This document shows positions 28,738-38,500 of a stretch of DNA of 64,000 bases, one piece after another. The stretch covers positions 62,001-126,000 of the forward strand of contig NZ_VOOR01000009.1 in NCBI RefSeq assembly GCF_007993045.1. The letters run 5' to 3'. Every line of letters begins with the position of its first letter. Position 1 is the first letter of the stretch. Origin of the DNA: Phaeodactylibacter luteus (GTDB lineage Bacteria > Bacteroidota > Bacteroidia > Chitinophagales > Saprospiraceae). Under the pieces are notes generated by a model. It had not been told where the DNA came from. It ran no database searches and saw only the letters and a list, made by a program, of their open reading frames with translations. A program made the position numbers and the translations under genes.

Positions 28738-29610
28738 ATGTCAGTTCTTGTAAATAAGGATTCTAAGGTCATCGTTCAGGGCTTTACCGGAAAGGAAGGC
28801 TCCTTTCACGCTGAGCAAATGATCGAGTACGGCACGAATGTCGTAGGCGGTGTAACGCCGGGCAAAGGTGGCCAGGAGCACCTGGGCAAGCCTGTTTTCA
28901 ATACCGTAGCAGATGCTGTAAAAGAAGCAGGTGCAGACACTTCGGTCATTTTCGTGCCCCCTGCTTTCGCCGGTGACGCGATCATGGAGGCTGCAGATGC
29001 TGGCATTAAAGTCATCATTTGTATTACCGAAGGGATCCCTGTGCAGGATATGGTTAAGGTGAAAGCCTACCTCAATGGCCGTGACTGCCGCCTCGTTGGG
29101 CCCAACTGCCCGGGTGTCATCACACCTGGCGGCGCCAAGTGCGGCATCATGCCTGGCTTTATCCACAACCCGGGCCGTATCGGCATCGTTTCCCGCTCTG
29201 GCACACTGACTTATGAAGCAGTGGACCAAGTGACCAAGGCGGGCATGGGCCAGTCTACTTGTATTGGCATCGGTGGTGACCCCATCATCGGCACTACGAC
29301 CAAGGAAGCCGTTGAGCTCCTGATGAACGACCCGGACACGGACGGCATCATCATGATCGGCGAAATTGGCGGTGGCATGGAAGCAGAAGCTGCTCAGTAC
29401 ATCAAAGCGCACGGTACTAAGCCTGTCGTTGGCTTTATTGCTGGACAGACAGCGCCTAAGGGCCGGACTATGGGCCACGCAGGTGCGATCATCGGCGGCG
29501 CAGAAGATACTGCTGAGGCTAAAATGAAAATCATGGAAGAGTGCGGCATCCACGTTGTCGCTTCTCCTGCTACTATAGGCGAGACCATGAAAAAAGCACT
29601 TCAGGGCTAA
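28738..29610 (+). CDS. sucD: Succinyl-CoA synthetase (ADP/GDP-forming) alpha subunit
   Basis: The 290-residue subunit of the TCA-cycle enzyme interconverts succinyl-CoA and succinate with substrate-level phosphorylation. The CoA-binding start ([20 protein letters not shown]), VGPNCPGVI, and the phosphohistidine loop GHAGAIIGG with H247 are all present. Length is normal. sucC is not adjacent, so the beta subunit is encoded elsewhere. It is 54 bases downstream of the FtsB-like gene and is followed by a GC-rich hairpin. Confidence 0.97.
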   Translation: MSVLVNKDSKVIVQGFTGKEGSFHAEQMIEYGTNVVGGVTPGKGGQEHLGKPVFNTVADAVKEAGADTSVIFVPPAFAGDAIMEAADAGIKVIICITEGIPVQDMVKVKAYLNGRDCRLVGPNCPGVITPGGAKCGIMPGFIHNPGRIGIVSRSGTLTYEAVDQVTKAGMGQSTCIGIGGDPIIGTTTKEAVELLMNDPDTDGIIMIGEIGGGMEAEAAQYIKAHGTKPVVGFIAGQTAPKGRTMGHAGAIIGGAEDTAEAKMKIMEECGIHVVASPATIGETMKKALQG

Positions 29611-29645
29611 GCGCCGCGCTTCCCTGCACAGGCTTGCACCACGAC

Positions 29646-29681
29646 AAACGGCCCGGCTCCTTCACAGGGGCGGGGCCGTTT
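29646..29681 (+). terminator. Hairpin after sucD
   Basis: Perfect 9-bp stem AAACGGCCC (29646-29654) with GGGCCGTTT (29673-29681), 35 bases after the sucD stop. The T run is short, so efficiency is uncertain. Confidence 0.5.
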
Positions 29682-29704
29682 GCCGTTTGGCATGTACTTC
29701 CGCT

Positions 29705-30072
29705 GGGCATGAACCCCAAATGCCATAGGCGTTCAAGCTTTTCGGGCTCTAGTGCCTCAAGCCATAAACCCTTGCCACCCCAAGTTTCGTTGTTTTCCGC
29801 CTACTCTTCGTTAAAGAACCGCTCCTTTAGCTCGGGCTAAAGTCGCGAACCTTCGCCTTGATTAGCCGGAAAACAACTTCAACTTAAGTATCAGAGATTT
29901 ATGGCTTAAGGCACTAGCCTGGCAGTGGCCTAGCGCTGCGAAGGGGTGGCCGAAGGCCAGACCCGACGCCTGTAGGGCGAGGGGCCGAGCGGACAGCGAG
30001 CCCCGTAGCATAGCGGCACCTGCCATCAGGCAGGGGGCAGGCCCAAAAAGACGACAATCTGGTTTGTGCCCC
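29705..30072 (-). repeat. Dispersed intergenic repeat, copy D (interrupted)
   Basis: Inverted copy between convergent sucD and the gene ending at 30078. Outer ends are GGGCATGAACC and CTGGTTTGTGCCC. The core AGCCCCGTAGCATAGCGGCA is at about 30000-30019. The copy is split by a 167-bp element at 29750-29916. Confidence 0.8.
29750..29916 (-). mobile_element. Nested 167-bp MITE-like structured element in repeat copy D
   Basis: Ends TAGTGCCTCAAGCCATAAA (29750-29768) and TTTATGGCTTAAGGCACTA (29898-29916) pair at 18 of 19 positions. An inner stem pairs GTTGTTTTCCG (29789-29799) with CGGAAAACAAC (29867-29877), and a small hairpin CTTTAGC/GCTAAAG sits in the centre. It shares CTACTCTTCGTT (29801-29812) and GCCTTGATTAGCC (29855-29867) with the element at 34640-34806. 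Too short for a transposase. Strand is set by the host repeat. Confidence 0.6.
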
Positions 30073-30077
30073 TTCCG

Positions 30078-30566
30078 CTAATAAGACAACAGCACGATGA
30101 TCGCAATCAGCAGCAAGATGATCAGGGTGATGGTGATGAGGGAATTGCTGTTGTTGCGGTATTTATTAAAAAGCAGCTCCAACACCTCCCGCCAAACTAA
30201 CCGGCTGCCTACCCTTTCATTAACCAGCACGAGGTATTCTGGGCGCCTCAGCTTTTTATTATCGCCATGCTTCGATAGGATGAAAAAGTCGGAATCCAAG
30301 AAAGCGAGGTCATAGAGCTCGGTATCGCCTAGAGAGATCATCAGCTTATTGGAGCTTGGCAGATAGCGCCAACTGCCCTCCTCTACATCTCCGTTCACGG
30401 AGCGGAGGTACTCGCCCTCTTCATTGAAGAAATGCAAAATGGCATCATGAAAGGCTTCGTCGTCGCGGAACTCCAGCCACGGGCGGTCCAGATAAAACTC
30501 CTGCTCCCGCAAATCTTCGCTCAACGGCCGTACGACCTTGAGTATATCGCGGAGGCTCTCATCCAT
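30078..30566 (-). CDS. Hypothetical protein with C-terminal membrane anchor
   Basis: The 162-residue protein is of no family I recognise. Residues 1-135 are charged and mixed, with strands suggesting a small beta domain (WRYLPSSNKLMISLGDTELYDLAFL) that resembles lipocalin-like or environmental-sensing folds only loosely. A C-terminal segment (SLITITLIILLLIAIIVLLSY, written in two parts across residues 142-162) is a tail anchor, placing the domain in the cytoplasm. I chose ATG 30566 because GGAG precedes it by nine bases; the frame is open to 30692. A TACCTTTG box (30680-30687, minus strand) could be its -7 element. Confidence 0.65.
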   Translation of the reverse strand: MDESLRDILKVVRPLSEDLREQEFYLDRPWLEFRDDEAFHDAILHFFNEEGEYLRSVNGDVEEGSWRYLPSSNKLMISLGDTELYDLAFLDSDFFILSKHGDNKKLRRPEYLVLVNERVGSRLVWREVLELLFNKYRNNSNSLITITLIILLLIAIIVLLSY

Positions 30567-30940
30567 AGCGGTATGCTCCGGCGGGGTTTCGTTGAAGGTT
30601 TGATTGACCTTGGCAAGGTATTTATTCTCCACGTGAAAAGTATCAGTGATTAGGATTGAGCAGGGCGAAACAGCCTCTCCAAAGGTAAGCACACTACAGG
30701 AGAAATGCCAGCCGCCTTGCCCCGCGCTGCTGCCTTTTAAGCACAGATTTGAAATACAGCCCGGTGTGCAGGCTAAATCTATAGTGGCTTGGGGGTATTT
30801 TCTGCCAGATCGGCATGGAGCATTTGGTCTCAGTGCTGCGCTGTGTGCCCGGTGCCGCTGTGCCTGTTACCGCCACGGAGACAGGGAGGTTCACAAAGTA
30901 TCTTGCCTTAGCGGGTAGTTTGTTAAGGGCCGAACCTGTA
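30567..30940. other. Intergenic region, 374 bases
   Basis: Lies between the start of the tail-anchored protein and the 3' end of the carotenoid operon. Apart from the TACCTTTG box on the minus strand (30680-30687) I see no feature. Short frames on both strands have no domain character. Confidence 0.4.
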
Positions 30941-31429
30941 CTAATGCTCTTTCTGCCCAGCCCACTCCGAGCGCTTCCGGAAGTATTTAGGATTGACGAT
31001 CAACAAGCCGAAGGACTCGCCGTCCTCTTTATCCTGTTTGGCGTGGTGGGCACCGTGCGCCCTCAGGATAGCGCGGGAATACTTGCTGTCCAGCTGCCTA
31101 AACCACTTGAAACGCTGATGAATATAGACATCATGGATCAGGAAGTAGATGAGCCCGTAAATGGAGATGCCAATGCCTACGAACAATAGCCAGAAGTAGC
31201 CTGGCACGGACAGGCCCACGATATAAGAAAAAGCGCTAGGGATAGCAAAAACCAAAAAGAACAAGTCGTTCTTTTCAAAAAAGCCATCTTTCTCATGGTG
31301 CGGCTTGTGATGGTCCTCGTGCCAGTCCCAAAGGAAACCATGCATGATGTACTTATGCGCAAACCAAGCCATAAACTCCATACCTACAACAGCCGCTAGT
31401 GTGACCAGCGTATAAATCAGGACATTCAT
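30941..31429 (-). CDS. crtZ: Beta-carotene 3-hydroxylase-like (CrtZ, fatty acid hydroxylase superfamily)
   Basis: The 162-residue membrane di-iron hydroxylase has the histidine clusters of CrtZ: HKYIMHGFLWDWHEDHH, then HDVYIHQRF and HGAHH. Four membrane segments surround them. It adds a 3-hydroxyl to the beta ring of carotenoids. I chose the ATG at 31429, where family similarity begins; an ATG at 31486 overlaps the cruF stop as ATGA and would add 19 residues with possible translational coupling. Last gene of the ribE-crtD-cruF-crtZ series on the minus strand. Confidence 0.85.
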   Translation of the reverse strand: MNVLIYTLVTLAAVVGMEFMAWFAHKYIMHGFLWDWHEDHHKPHHEKDGFFEKNDLFFLVFAIPSAFSYIVGLSVPGYFWLLFVGIGISIYGLIYFLIHDVYIHQRFKWFRQLDSKYSRAILRAHGAHHAKQDKEDGESFGLLIVNPKYFRKRSEWAGQKEH

Positions 31430-31482
31430 GCCGTTATTCAATTTTATGTCTTTCAGAATAGAACCCGTGCGCTTTGCCTGCT

Positions 31483-32163
31483 TCATGCGGTGCCCAGCAC
31501 TAACAAAATGGCAAAGAAAGCAACCTGCAGGAAAAACAAGGCTACCCCCACTTTGTTGCGCAGCCCGGGGTGAAGATAAGCAAACAGCAACTGCAAAGGC
31601 AGAGCGACTGCCATCCATCCTGCGAAATTCTGCAGCGGGATCTCTCCGCCGCCCCACGACCAGAACCCGAATGCCATAGCCACCGGCTCGATGATGACAT
31701 CAAGGGCCACCATCAGCACCGCAGAAAGGCTGCCCCTCCACCAAAAAGAGCGCCCGGGCAATAAACGATTGGCGAGCACCCCGGATGCATAGCCGAGCAT
31801 CAGCCAATTGACCCCGATCATAAGCGGAGTGCCCCACACCTTAGGCCCCAACACCTTACCGTAGGCATAGTCGCCAAACAGCAGCCCGGTCTGTACGCCA
31901 AACAATTCGGCACCAAAACCCACTACATAAGCCACTAGCAGATAAAACAAGGTTGGCTTGCCCCACCCCCGATGAAAAGAAAGCATTACCCCTACCGATA
32001 CCAGCAGGTTGAGCGGGGTAAGCAGTATAAAATCAGGGTGGACAGGGAGCAATATCCCCACTACGCCCACTGCATAGAGGATAGCAAGCACGGCTATGGC
32101 CCGGGGTGCTGTCCAGGCCCGCTTCCCGGCGGGTACAGAGGTAGCTGCTGCTGTAGGTTGCAT
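31483..32163 (-). CDS. cruF: Carotenoid biosynthesis protein, CruF-like 1',2'-hydratase (DUF422)
   Basis: The 226-residue protein has about seven membrane segments. The VGFGAELFGVQTGLLFGDYAYG stretch (split here between residues 82 and 104), together with PLMIGVNWLMLGYASG and ALDVIIEPVAMAFGFWSW, is the DUF422/CruF signature. CruF hydrates the psi end of carotenoids at C-1',2' in myxol and saproxanthin synthesis. It starts 11 bases after crtD and overlaps or nearly overlaps crtZ, so these three form one transcription unit. Confidence 0.85.
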   Translation of the reverse strand: MQPTAAATSVPAGKRAWTAPRAIAVLAILYAVGVVGILLPVHPDFILLTPLNLLVSVGVMLSFHRGWGKPTLFYLLVAYVVGFGAELFGVQTGLLFGDYAYGKVLGPKVWGTPLMIGVNWLMLGYASGVLANRLLPGRSFWWRGSLSAVLMVALDVIIEPVAMAFGFWSWGGGEIPLQNFAGWMAVALPLQLLFAYLHPGLRNKVGVALFFLQVAFFAILLVLGTA

Positions 32164-32174
32164 AAGTTCAGGTT

Positions 32175-33644
32175 TTAGCTGGCCATTTCTTCAGCCATGA
32201 GCTCTTCGACAATTTTGGCAGACAGCAAGCACAAAGGGATGCCGCCTCCCGGGTGGGCACTGCCGCCGCAGAAATACAGCCCGCGGATACGGCTGGAGAA
32301 ATTCGGATGCCGCATAAAAGCGGCCATACGGTTGTTGGAGCTCGTGCCGTAAAGCGCCCCAAGGTGCGACTGCGTGCGGCTTTCGATAGTGCGGGGCTCG
32401 AGCACATCCTCACAAGCAATGAGCGGCTCGACATCAGTGCCCAACATCCGGCTCACCTTTGCTAAGACCTGCGCCCGGCAACGGCTGATCAGCGCGTCCC
32501 AATCTTGCCCGCTGTTGTAAGGTACATTGATCATCGTAAACCAGTTCTCATGCCCGGCGGGCGCATCTGCCGGGTCGGCTTTACTGCTGATGTTGATATA
32601 GACCGTAGGGTCGTCAGAGACCGCTCCGGCCTCCAACAGGGCAAATTCTTTTTCGTAATCCTCGCTGAACAGGATATTGTGCAGCCCCAGTTCCGGAAAG
32701 CTCCGTTTGATGCCCCAATAAAAAATCAGGGCGGAGGTAGATTTTTGCTGCCGCAAAATGCGTTTGGGCTGCCGGGCGTTCGGCAACAGCTTTTTGTAGG
32801 TAAAGAAAACGTCCATATTGCTGACCACCCGGTCGAACGGCAGCTCTTCTTCCCCCACCCTAAGGCCAGCGGCCCGCCCATTTTCTACTAAAATCTCACG
32901 GACCGGTGCCCCAAAATGGAAAGCGGCCCCCTTGCGAAGCGCAAGCTCATAAACCGCTTCTGTGATGGCGTGCATCCCGCCGATAGGGTAATACGCCCCC
33001 TGCTCGTGCTCAAAATGAGGGATGATATTCAACAGGCCCGGCGCTTTGTAAGGGTTGGAGCCATTGTAAGTGGCAAAACGGTTGAACAGCTGCACCAGCT
33101 TCGGGTGCTTTGCCAACCGTTCGTTGACACGGTTCATGCTCGTGAACAGGTCTAGCCCAGGGATTTGCAGCATCGCCTTCAAGACTTTGGCATCGGCCCA
33201 GGTAGACCATTTGTGCAGCGATTTCTCCAGAAAAATCCGCCCGGTCACGCCATATTTGTGCGCACTGTCGGCCAATACCGCCCCCACCCGCTCAGCAGGC
33301 ACGCCCAACTGTTGCTCCACCTCCGCAGCGAAAGCCTCCTTATCGGAATGAGCATGCAGGCGCGTGCCGTCTTCCCAAAAATAATGGCACACTACATCCA
33401 GACGGTTGTACCTGAAATGCACATGCGGGTCCTCACCTGCAGCCCGGAACAAGTCATCTACATATTGAGGCATAGTGAACAAAGAAGGGCCCGCATCAAA
33501 ACGGTAACCCTCCAGCCAAAAAGCCGATAGCTTGCCCCCGGGGTAGCTGTTCGCTTCATAAACGCTGACCTCATGCCCCAATGATGCCAGCCGGGCCGCA
33601 GTCGCCAGCCCGGCTATCCCCGCTCCGATTACTCCTATACGCAT
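32175..33644 (-). CDS. crtD: CrtI/CrtD-family carotenoid (phytoene-type) desaturase
   Basis: The 489-residue FAD enzyme has a dinucleotide-binding start (MRIGVIGAGIAGLATAARL), a substrate region with FDAGPSLFTMPQYVDDLF, and the C-terminal FAD motif GLYFCGGSAHPGGGIPLCLL. FDAGPSLFTMP together with the adjacent hydratase gene points to 1-hydroxycarotenoid 3,4-desaturase (CrtD) rather than the primary phytoene desaturase CrtI, whose Bacteroidota form usually reads differently in this region. This choice is inference; NAD-free CrtI-type chemistry is common to both. The frame opens at 33743, but the ATG at 33644 is the family start. No crtB is nearby. Confidence 0.85.
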   Translation of the reverse strand: MRIGVIGAGIAGLATAARLASLGHEVSVYEANSYPGGKLSAFWLEGYRFDAGPSLFTMPQYVDDLFRAAGEDPHVHFRYNRLDVVCHYFWEDGTRLHAHSDKEAFAAEVEQQLGVPAERVGAVLADSAHKYGVTGRIFLEKSLHKWSTWADAKVLKAMLQIPGLDLFTSMNRVNERLAKHPKLVQLFNRFATYNGSNPYKAPGLLNIIPHFEHEQGAYYPIGGMHAITEAVYELALRKGAAFHFGAPVREILVENGRAAGLRVGEEELPFDRVVSNMDVFFTYKKLLPNARQPKRILRQQKSTSALIFYWGIKRSFPELGLHNILFSEDYEKEFALLEAGAVSDDPTVYINISSKADPADAPAGHENWFTMINVPYNSGQDWDALISRCRAQVLAKVSRMLGTDVEPLIACEDVLEPRTIESRTQSHLGALYGTSSNNRMAAFMRHPNFSSRIRGLYFCGGSAHPGGGIPLCLLSAKIVEELMAEEMAS

Positions 33645-33669
33645 CCCAATGTACTTTTTCTCTGTACGG

Positions 33670-34284
33670 TCAAACCTGCCGGGAGGCAGCCGGCCCGGCA
33701 TAAAGCCGCGCGTACCGTGCAATGTATTTTCCGATGATGTCAAACTCCAAGTTGACAGTGCTGCCTGCTGCGAGCGCCTTGAAATTGGTATGCTCGTACG
33801 TATACGGGATGATCGCCACAGAGAAACGGTCCTCTTCCGGCTCCACCACAGTCAGGCTTACCCCGTTTATACAAACCGAGCCTTTGTCTACTAGCAAATG
33901 CTCTTCCGTTGGCTGATAACGGAAGCGGTAATACCAGCTGCCATCGCGCTCCTCTACTTCCGTACAGACTGCCGTGGCATCCACATGCCCCTGTACCATA
34001 TGCCCATCAAGCCGGGCATCGGCTTTCATAGCGCGCTCCAAGTTCACCACACTGCCCAGGGCCCAGCCGCCCAAGTTGGTCCGCTTGAGGGTTTCCTCAA
34101 TGGCGGTCACCGTATGCTGATCGTCTTCCAGAGCGACTACCGTCAGGCAGACGCCATTGTGAGCTACGCTCTGATCAATCTTCAGTGCGGCGGAAATACT
34201 GCTGCGGATGGTGAAGTGTACGTTGGTGCCCTCCTCCTCTATTCGGGTAATTTCACCCAGCGATTCGATTATGCCTGTAAACAT
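33670..34284 (-). CDS. ribE: Riboflavin synthase alpha chain
   Basis: The 204-residue enzyme dismutates two 6,7-dimethyl-8-ribityllumazine into riboflavin. It shows the internal duplication of the family: MFTGIIESLGEI opens repeat one and LDGHMVQGHVDATAVC marks the start of repeat two near residue 96. SVAHNGVCLTVV and GSVCINGVSLTVV are the matching loops. Length is normal. It is 25 bases upstream of the carotenoid genes on the same strand, so a shared transcript is possible; no FMN riboswitch was seen upstream. Confidence 0.96.
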   Translation of the reverse strand: MFTGIIESLGEITRIEEEGTNVHFTIRSSISAALKIDQSVAHNGVCLTVVALEDDQHTVTAIEETLKRTNLGGWALGSVVNLERAMKADARLDGHMVQGHVDATAVCTEVEERDGSWYYRFRYQPTEEHLLVDKGSVCINGVSLTVVEPEEDRFSVAIIPYTYEHTNFKALAAGSTVNLEFDIIGKYIARYARLYAGPAASRQV

Positions 34285-34438
34285 GCTAGTCTCCGATTGT
34301 TCATGGCCAGCCGGCTGTACGTAACGTGCGGCAAGCCCTCATTTTCAGTTTTGATAACAGCGCTTCCTGCGTTTAGTTGCCGACGGGGGGGCAAAACCAG
34401 CAACCCCCTCTCTTTTGGCAACAGAGAAGAGCAAAGTA

Positions 34439-34857
34439 GGGCAAACCAGGTTGCCGTTTTTTTTGCCTGCCCCCCCCTGTAAGGATAGGGGCCTGCCTCT
34501 TCCGAAAGGATGGGGCCTGCCCCTGCCTGATGGCAGGTGCCGCTATGCTACGGGGCTCGCTGTCCGCTCGGCCCCTCGCCCTACAGGCGTCGGGTCTGGC
34601 CTTCAGCCACCCCTGCGCAGCGCTAGGCCAATGCCAGGCTAGTGGTCTGTCAAGTGTTAATTTATGGGTTGAGTGGGAGCGAATTTTGAGGCTAATCAAG
34701 GCGGATGTTCCCGCGCATAGCAGCGCTACGTAAGGGGTTGTCCAACGAAGAGTAGCCTCAAAAGTCGCCGCAGGCAACCCCTAGTTTTAGCCTTGACAGA
34801 CCACTAATGCCTTAAGCCATAAAAGCATAAACACCTGCGGCATTTTAGTTTAGGCCC
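34439..34857 (+). repeat. Dispersed intergenic repeat, copy E (interrupted)
   Basis: Forward copy between divergent ribE and the gene at 34929. Left end GGGCAAACCAGG, core TGCCGCTATGCTACGGGGCT (34538-34557), right end GCATTTTAGTTTAGGCCC. The copy is split by a 167-bp element at 34640-34806. Upstream (34285-34438) I see no gene. Confidence 0.8.
34640..34806 (+). mobile_element. Nested 167-bp MITE-like structured element in repeat copy E
   Basis: Exact 15-bp terminal inverted repeats TAGTGGTCTGTCAAG (34640-34654) and CTTGACAGACCACTA (34792-34806), with weaker pairing continuing inward. An inner stem pairs TTTTGAGGCTA (34684-34694) with TAGCCTCAAAA (34753-34763). Read on the minus strand, it shares CTACTCTTCGTT and GCCTTGATTAGCC with the element at 29750-29916 and has the same length. 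TA at both ends would fit a TA target duplication. No coding capacity. Confidence 0.65.
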
Positions 34858-34928
34858 GAGCAAAGTAAGGGAGGGCTGCGTGCTGCTTTTCCCAACTTTC
34901 GTTACTTTTGTAAAAACGAACCGACTAC

Positions 34929-35426
34929 ATGGAGTCTTTTGATGTTGAAGCCTTGTTCAGTGACCTCACCGCCTACCTGTCCGCTACCGGGCCTATGGAA
35001 TGGAGCATAGGCGGGGGTATCGCCCTACTGCTCCTTATTGCCGGGGCATCTACAGGGGGCAAACGCAAACGCAGGAAGAAGGCTGCTGCCATTGCCCCAA
35101 AATTGGCCATTGGCGACTTCCAGGTCTCCCCTCTCGGCAAAGATGCTTACTTCAAAATCTACAACCACGGCAACCTCGCCCGCCTGAGCCAGATCATCAT
35201 CAAAGGCAAGGGGCACATACAAGTCAAAAACGCCATTGCCGGGCACGAAATCGTCACCGGCGATTCCTACCGCATCTTCCTCGAAACTACTGGCAACCGC
35301 AAAATCAATACCGACTTTATTGTGGACCTGACCTATATCGATCAGGCCGGCAACGTTTACCAGCAGGATTTCCCAATGTCAAAACCCAAACCTCAGCCCG
35401 CCCGCCTGGTGAAGTTCGCCCCTTAA
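34929..35426 (+). CDS. Hypothetical single-pass membrane protein
   Basis: The 165-residue protein has one membrane segment (WSIGGGIALLLLIAGAST, about residues 25-42), followed by a basic stretch GKRKRRKK. By the positive-inside rule this puts the C-terminal domain in the cytoplasm. Residues 55-155 look like an immunoglobulin-like beta domain (YFKIYNHGNLARLSQIIIKG, DFIVDLTYIDQAGNVYQQDF). I do not recognise the family. ATG 34929 follows a TACTTTTG -7 box (34903-34910) without a clear -33 box. Function unknown. Confidence 0.7.
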   Translation: MESFDVEALFSDLTAYLSATGPMEWSIGGGIALLLLIAGASTGGKRKRRKKAAAIAPKLAIGDFQVSPLGKDAYFKIYNHGNLARLSQIIIKGKGHIQVKNAIAGHEIVTGDSYRIFLETTGNRKINTDFIVDLTYIDQAGNVYQQDFPMSKPKPQPARLVKFAP

Positions 35427-35570
35427 TCCGTAGCATAAGCGGAATCAACCGCTTTAGTGAAATAAAATTTCGCCATATTCCTGCCTGTTAGCTGGGAATT
35501 CTGTTTACATTTGCTTTGCCCCGTTAGTGTCAAATCAACACTTTGGGCATAAACGTAACACCAGCGATTC

Positions 35571-38500
35571 ATGAGGCTTACCTTCCCTACACTCCTGCTG
35601 CTGCTCCTGTTTAGCAGTTGCCAACAGGACTCCCCTGTAAATGCCGGCCTTCCCGAGCGCGGGCACTCCCCTTGGGCAGTGCGTTCTGTGCTAGACGGGC
35701 AGGCCCGTATGCTTTCTCTTGCACTTTCCAATGGCCACTGGGCGGCCTACAGTGCGCAGAACGGGCAGTTTTACAAGTTCTGGAAAGGCGGCATCAACTT
35801 TGACGGTGCTGTTTACACCACAGTGCACGGCCCTCAGCCCAGCAGTATCGGCGATGCTTACACCATACAGCCCAAAGAGGCACAGCAGTGGCGCCTGCGC
35901 ACCGCACAGGGCGAGGTTGCCCCGGCGATCAAGTACCTTGGCCACCGTTTCGAGAGCGGGCAGGTTTACCTAAAATACGAACTCCGTGCCCCGGGCAGCC
36001 CCCCCATAACGGTAGAAGAACGGCCCGAAATACTGGAGACCGGCAATGGGCAAGTGGGGCTTGAGCGGTCCTTCACCGCCACAGGCTTGCCCGAAGGGGC
36101 AACCCTTCTCCTTCATGCCTACTATCAATCCCTGCCCACTTTGCGCAGCCTGGAAACCAACGGCCAGCTTTCCCTTACCGATAGCCTGATGGAAGAAAAC
36201 AGTGGCAGACGGTCGTGGCAGGCAGAAGGCTGGCTGGCGCTCAACCCATCAGGCCCAACCCGGCTGGCCGCTACTTTCACAGCAGAGCCTACCATCCCCA
36301 ACCCTAATACTACCGTAGACGAAGCAGAAGCGGAGCTGCCGGAAGGTGCCCGCCTTATTGCCCGTAGCGACTGCAAAGCTTGCCACAATACCCATGTCAA
36401 AACAGTAGGCCCTGCCTACGTAGAAATCGCCCGCCGCTACCCCAACAATAGTGACAACGTTGCTATGCTGGCCGCAAAGATCAAAAATGGAGGGGCCGGC
36501 AACTGGGGGGAGGCCATGATGACGCCCCACCCAGACTTGGACGATGCTACGCTTGAAACCATGGCCAGCTATATCCTTGGGCTGGACGGAGAAGCAGAAG
36601 CAGGAGAAGAAGCGCAAAACAACATCGGCCCGGCTCAATTAGCGTTTGTAGATGCCGCGCCTGGCGTACAGAAAAACGAACTGCTGCCCGGGGTACTGGC
36701 CCAAGTCTTTCAGTACAATAAAAGCCTGCAGCAGCTCTCGGATATCAACTTCCAGGGCACGCCAGAGTACGAGGGCATTATGCCAAATATCTACATCGGC
36801 CCTAGCGAGTTCCAATCCCTAAGCGACAACTTCGCCATCAGCTTTCAAGGCTACCTGGCAGTGCCTAAAGACAACAACTATGTCTTCCGGCTGCGCAGCG
36901 ACGATGGCTCCCGCCTGATACTAGGGGGCAAAGAGATCATTGACCACGATGGCTGGCACGGGCCTTCTCCCAAAGACGGAGAAGTCGCGCTGCGTGCCGG
37001 GCTACACCCCATCCGGATTGAATTCTTCCAAGGCGGTGGCGGCAAGTTTGTGTCCCTAGAATGGAAATCTTTTGACGACGACAAATTCGCCCTCGTGCCC
37101 CCCACACAGTTTTTCCATACCAAAGCCGAACAGCCTGCCCCAGGGGCTGAGGCCCCGCCCATGGCACAAACCCTGCGCATACCGGGCCACAAATACCCGG
37201 TCAATGCGGTACACCCCAGCTACACCTTGTCTCAAGCCCGCCCAGACGCCTTTATGCCCAAAGTAGGCGGTATGGACTTCCTTAGCGACGGGCGGCTTGT
37301 GGTCAGTACTTGGGATGCGGAAGGCGCTGTCTACATCGTAGATGGTGTGCAGAGCGGAGACCCGGATAAAATGACCGCGCGCAAGATTGCTTCTGGCCTC
37401 GCAGAGCCCCTCGGCCTCAAAGTCGTGGACGACACCATCTACGTCCTGCAAAAGCAAGAGCTGACCCGGCTGATCGATCATGACGGAGATGAAGTGGCCG
37501 ACGAGTACCAGACCGTTTCCAACGATTGGGAGGTATCAGCTAATTTTCACGAATTCACCTTCGGCCTGGCTTACAAAGAAGGGTTTTTCTATGCGGCCCT
37601 GGCCATTGCGATACTCCCTGGGGGCGCGAGCGCCAACCCTCAGATACCCGACCGCGGCAGAGCCATCCGCATCTCCAAACAAACTGGAGCGGTAGACTTT
37701 ATCGCACGGGGGCTGCGCACCCCGAATGGCGTGGGCCTAGGTGTGGACAACGAGCTGTTTATCGCAGACAATCAGGGCGACTGGCTCCCTTCCTGCAAAA
37801 TCCTGCACATTACGGAAGGGGACTTTTTCGGCTCACGGGCGGTAGACTCCGCCACGGTAGCCCAGCTGCCGGTCAAGCCGCCCGTAGTGTGGCTGCCTCA
37901 AGACGAGATCGGCAACTCTCCGAGCACGCCCTTAGCCCTGAACGACGGCCCCTACAAGGGCCAAATGATACATGGGGAAGTCACACATGGCGGCGTGAAG
38001 CGCGTTTTTGTGGAAAAAGTAAAAGGCGAATACCAGGGCGCTGTATTCCGTTTCATACAGGGGCTGGAAGCCGGGGTCAACCGCATGGCCTGGGGGCCAG
38101 ACGGAGCACTCTACGTCGGGGGCATCGGCTCTACTGGCAACTGGCAGCATACTGGCACACAGTGGTACGGGCTGCAGCGGCTGCAGTACAACGAAAACCC
38201 TGCGTTTGAGATGCTTTCCGTAAGCGCCCGGAGCAACGGCATGGAAATCACCTTCACCGAGCCCCTTGAGCCGGGCACCGGCTGGCTACCCGGAGCCTAT
38301 ACGGTACAGCAGTGGTGGTACAAGCCTACAAGCAGTTACGGTGGCCCCAAAATGGACCTGGAAGACCTCACTGTAAAATCGGCTACTGTATCGGAAGACC
38401 GGCGCAAGGTCTTTCTCGAGCTGGATGGCATGAAAGCTGGCCACGTCATCTACATCCGTCTGCCCTATCAATGGGTAAGCGAAAGCGGGCTGGAGCTATG

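Noticed and set aside
34373-34777. Short frames inside the dispersed repeats (also at 18489-18734, 21604-21795, 40375-40707, 57450-57722)
   Set aside because: They recur only because the repeat recurs, in both orientations, with sequences such as RGSLSARP or RADSEPRSIAAPA; repeat-derived, not genes.
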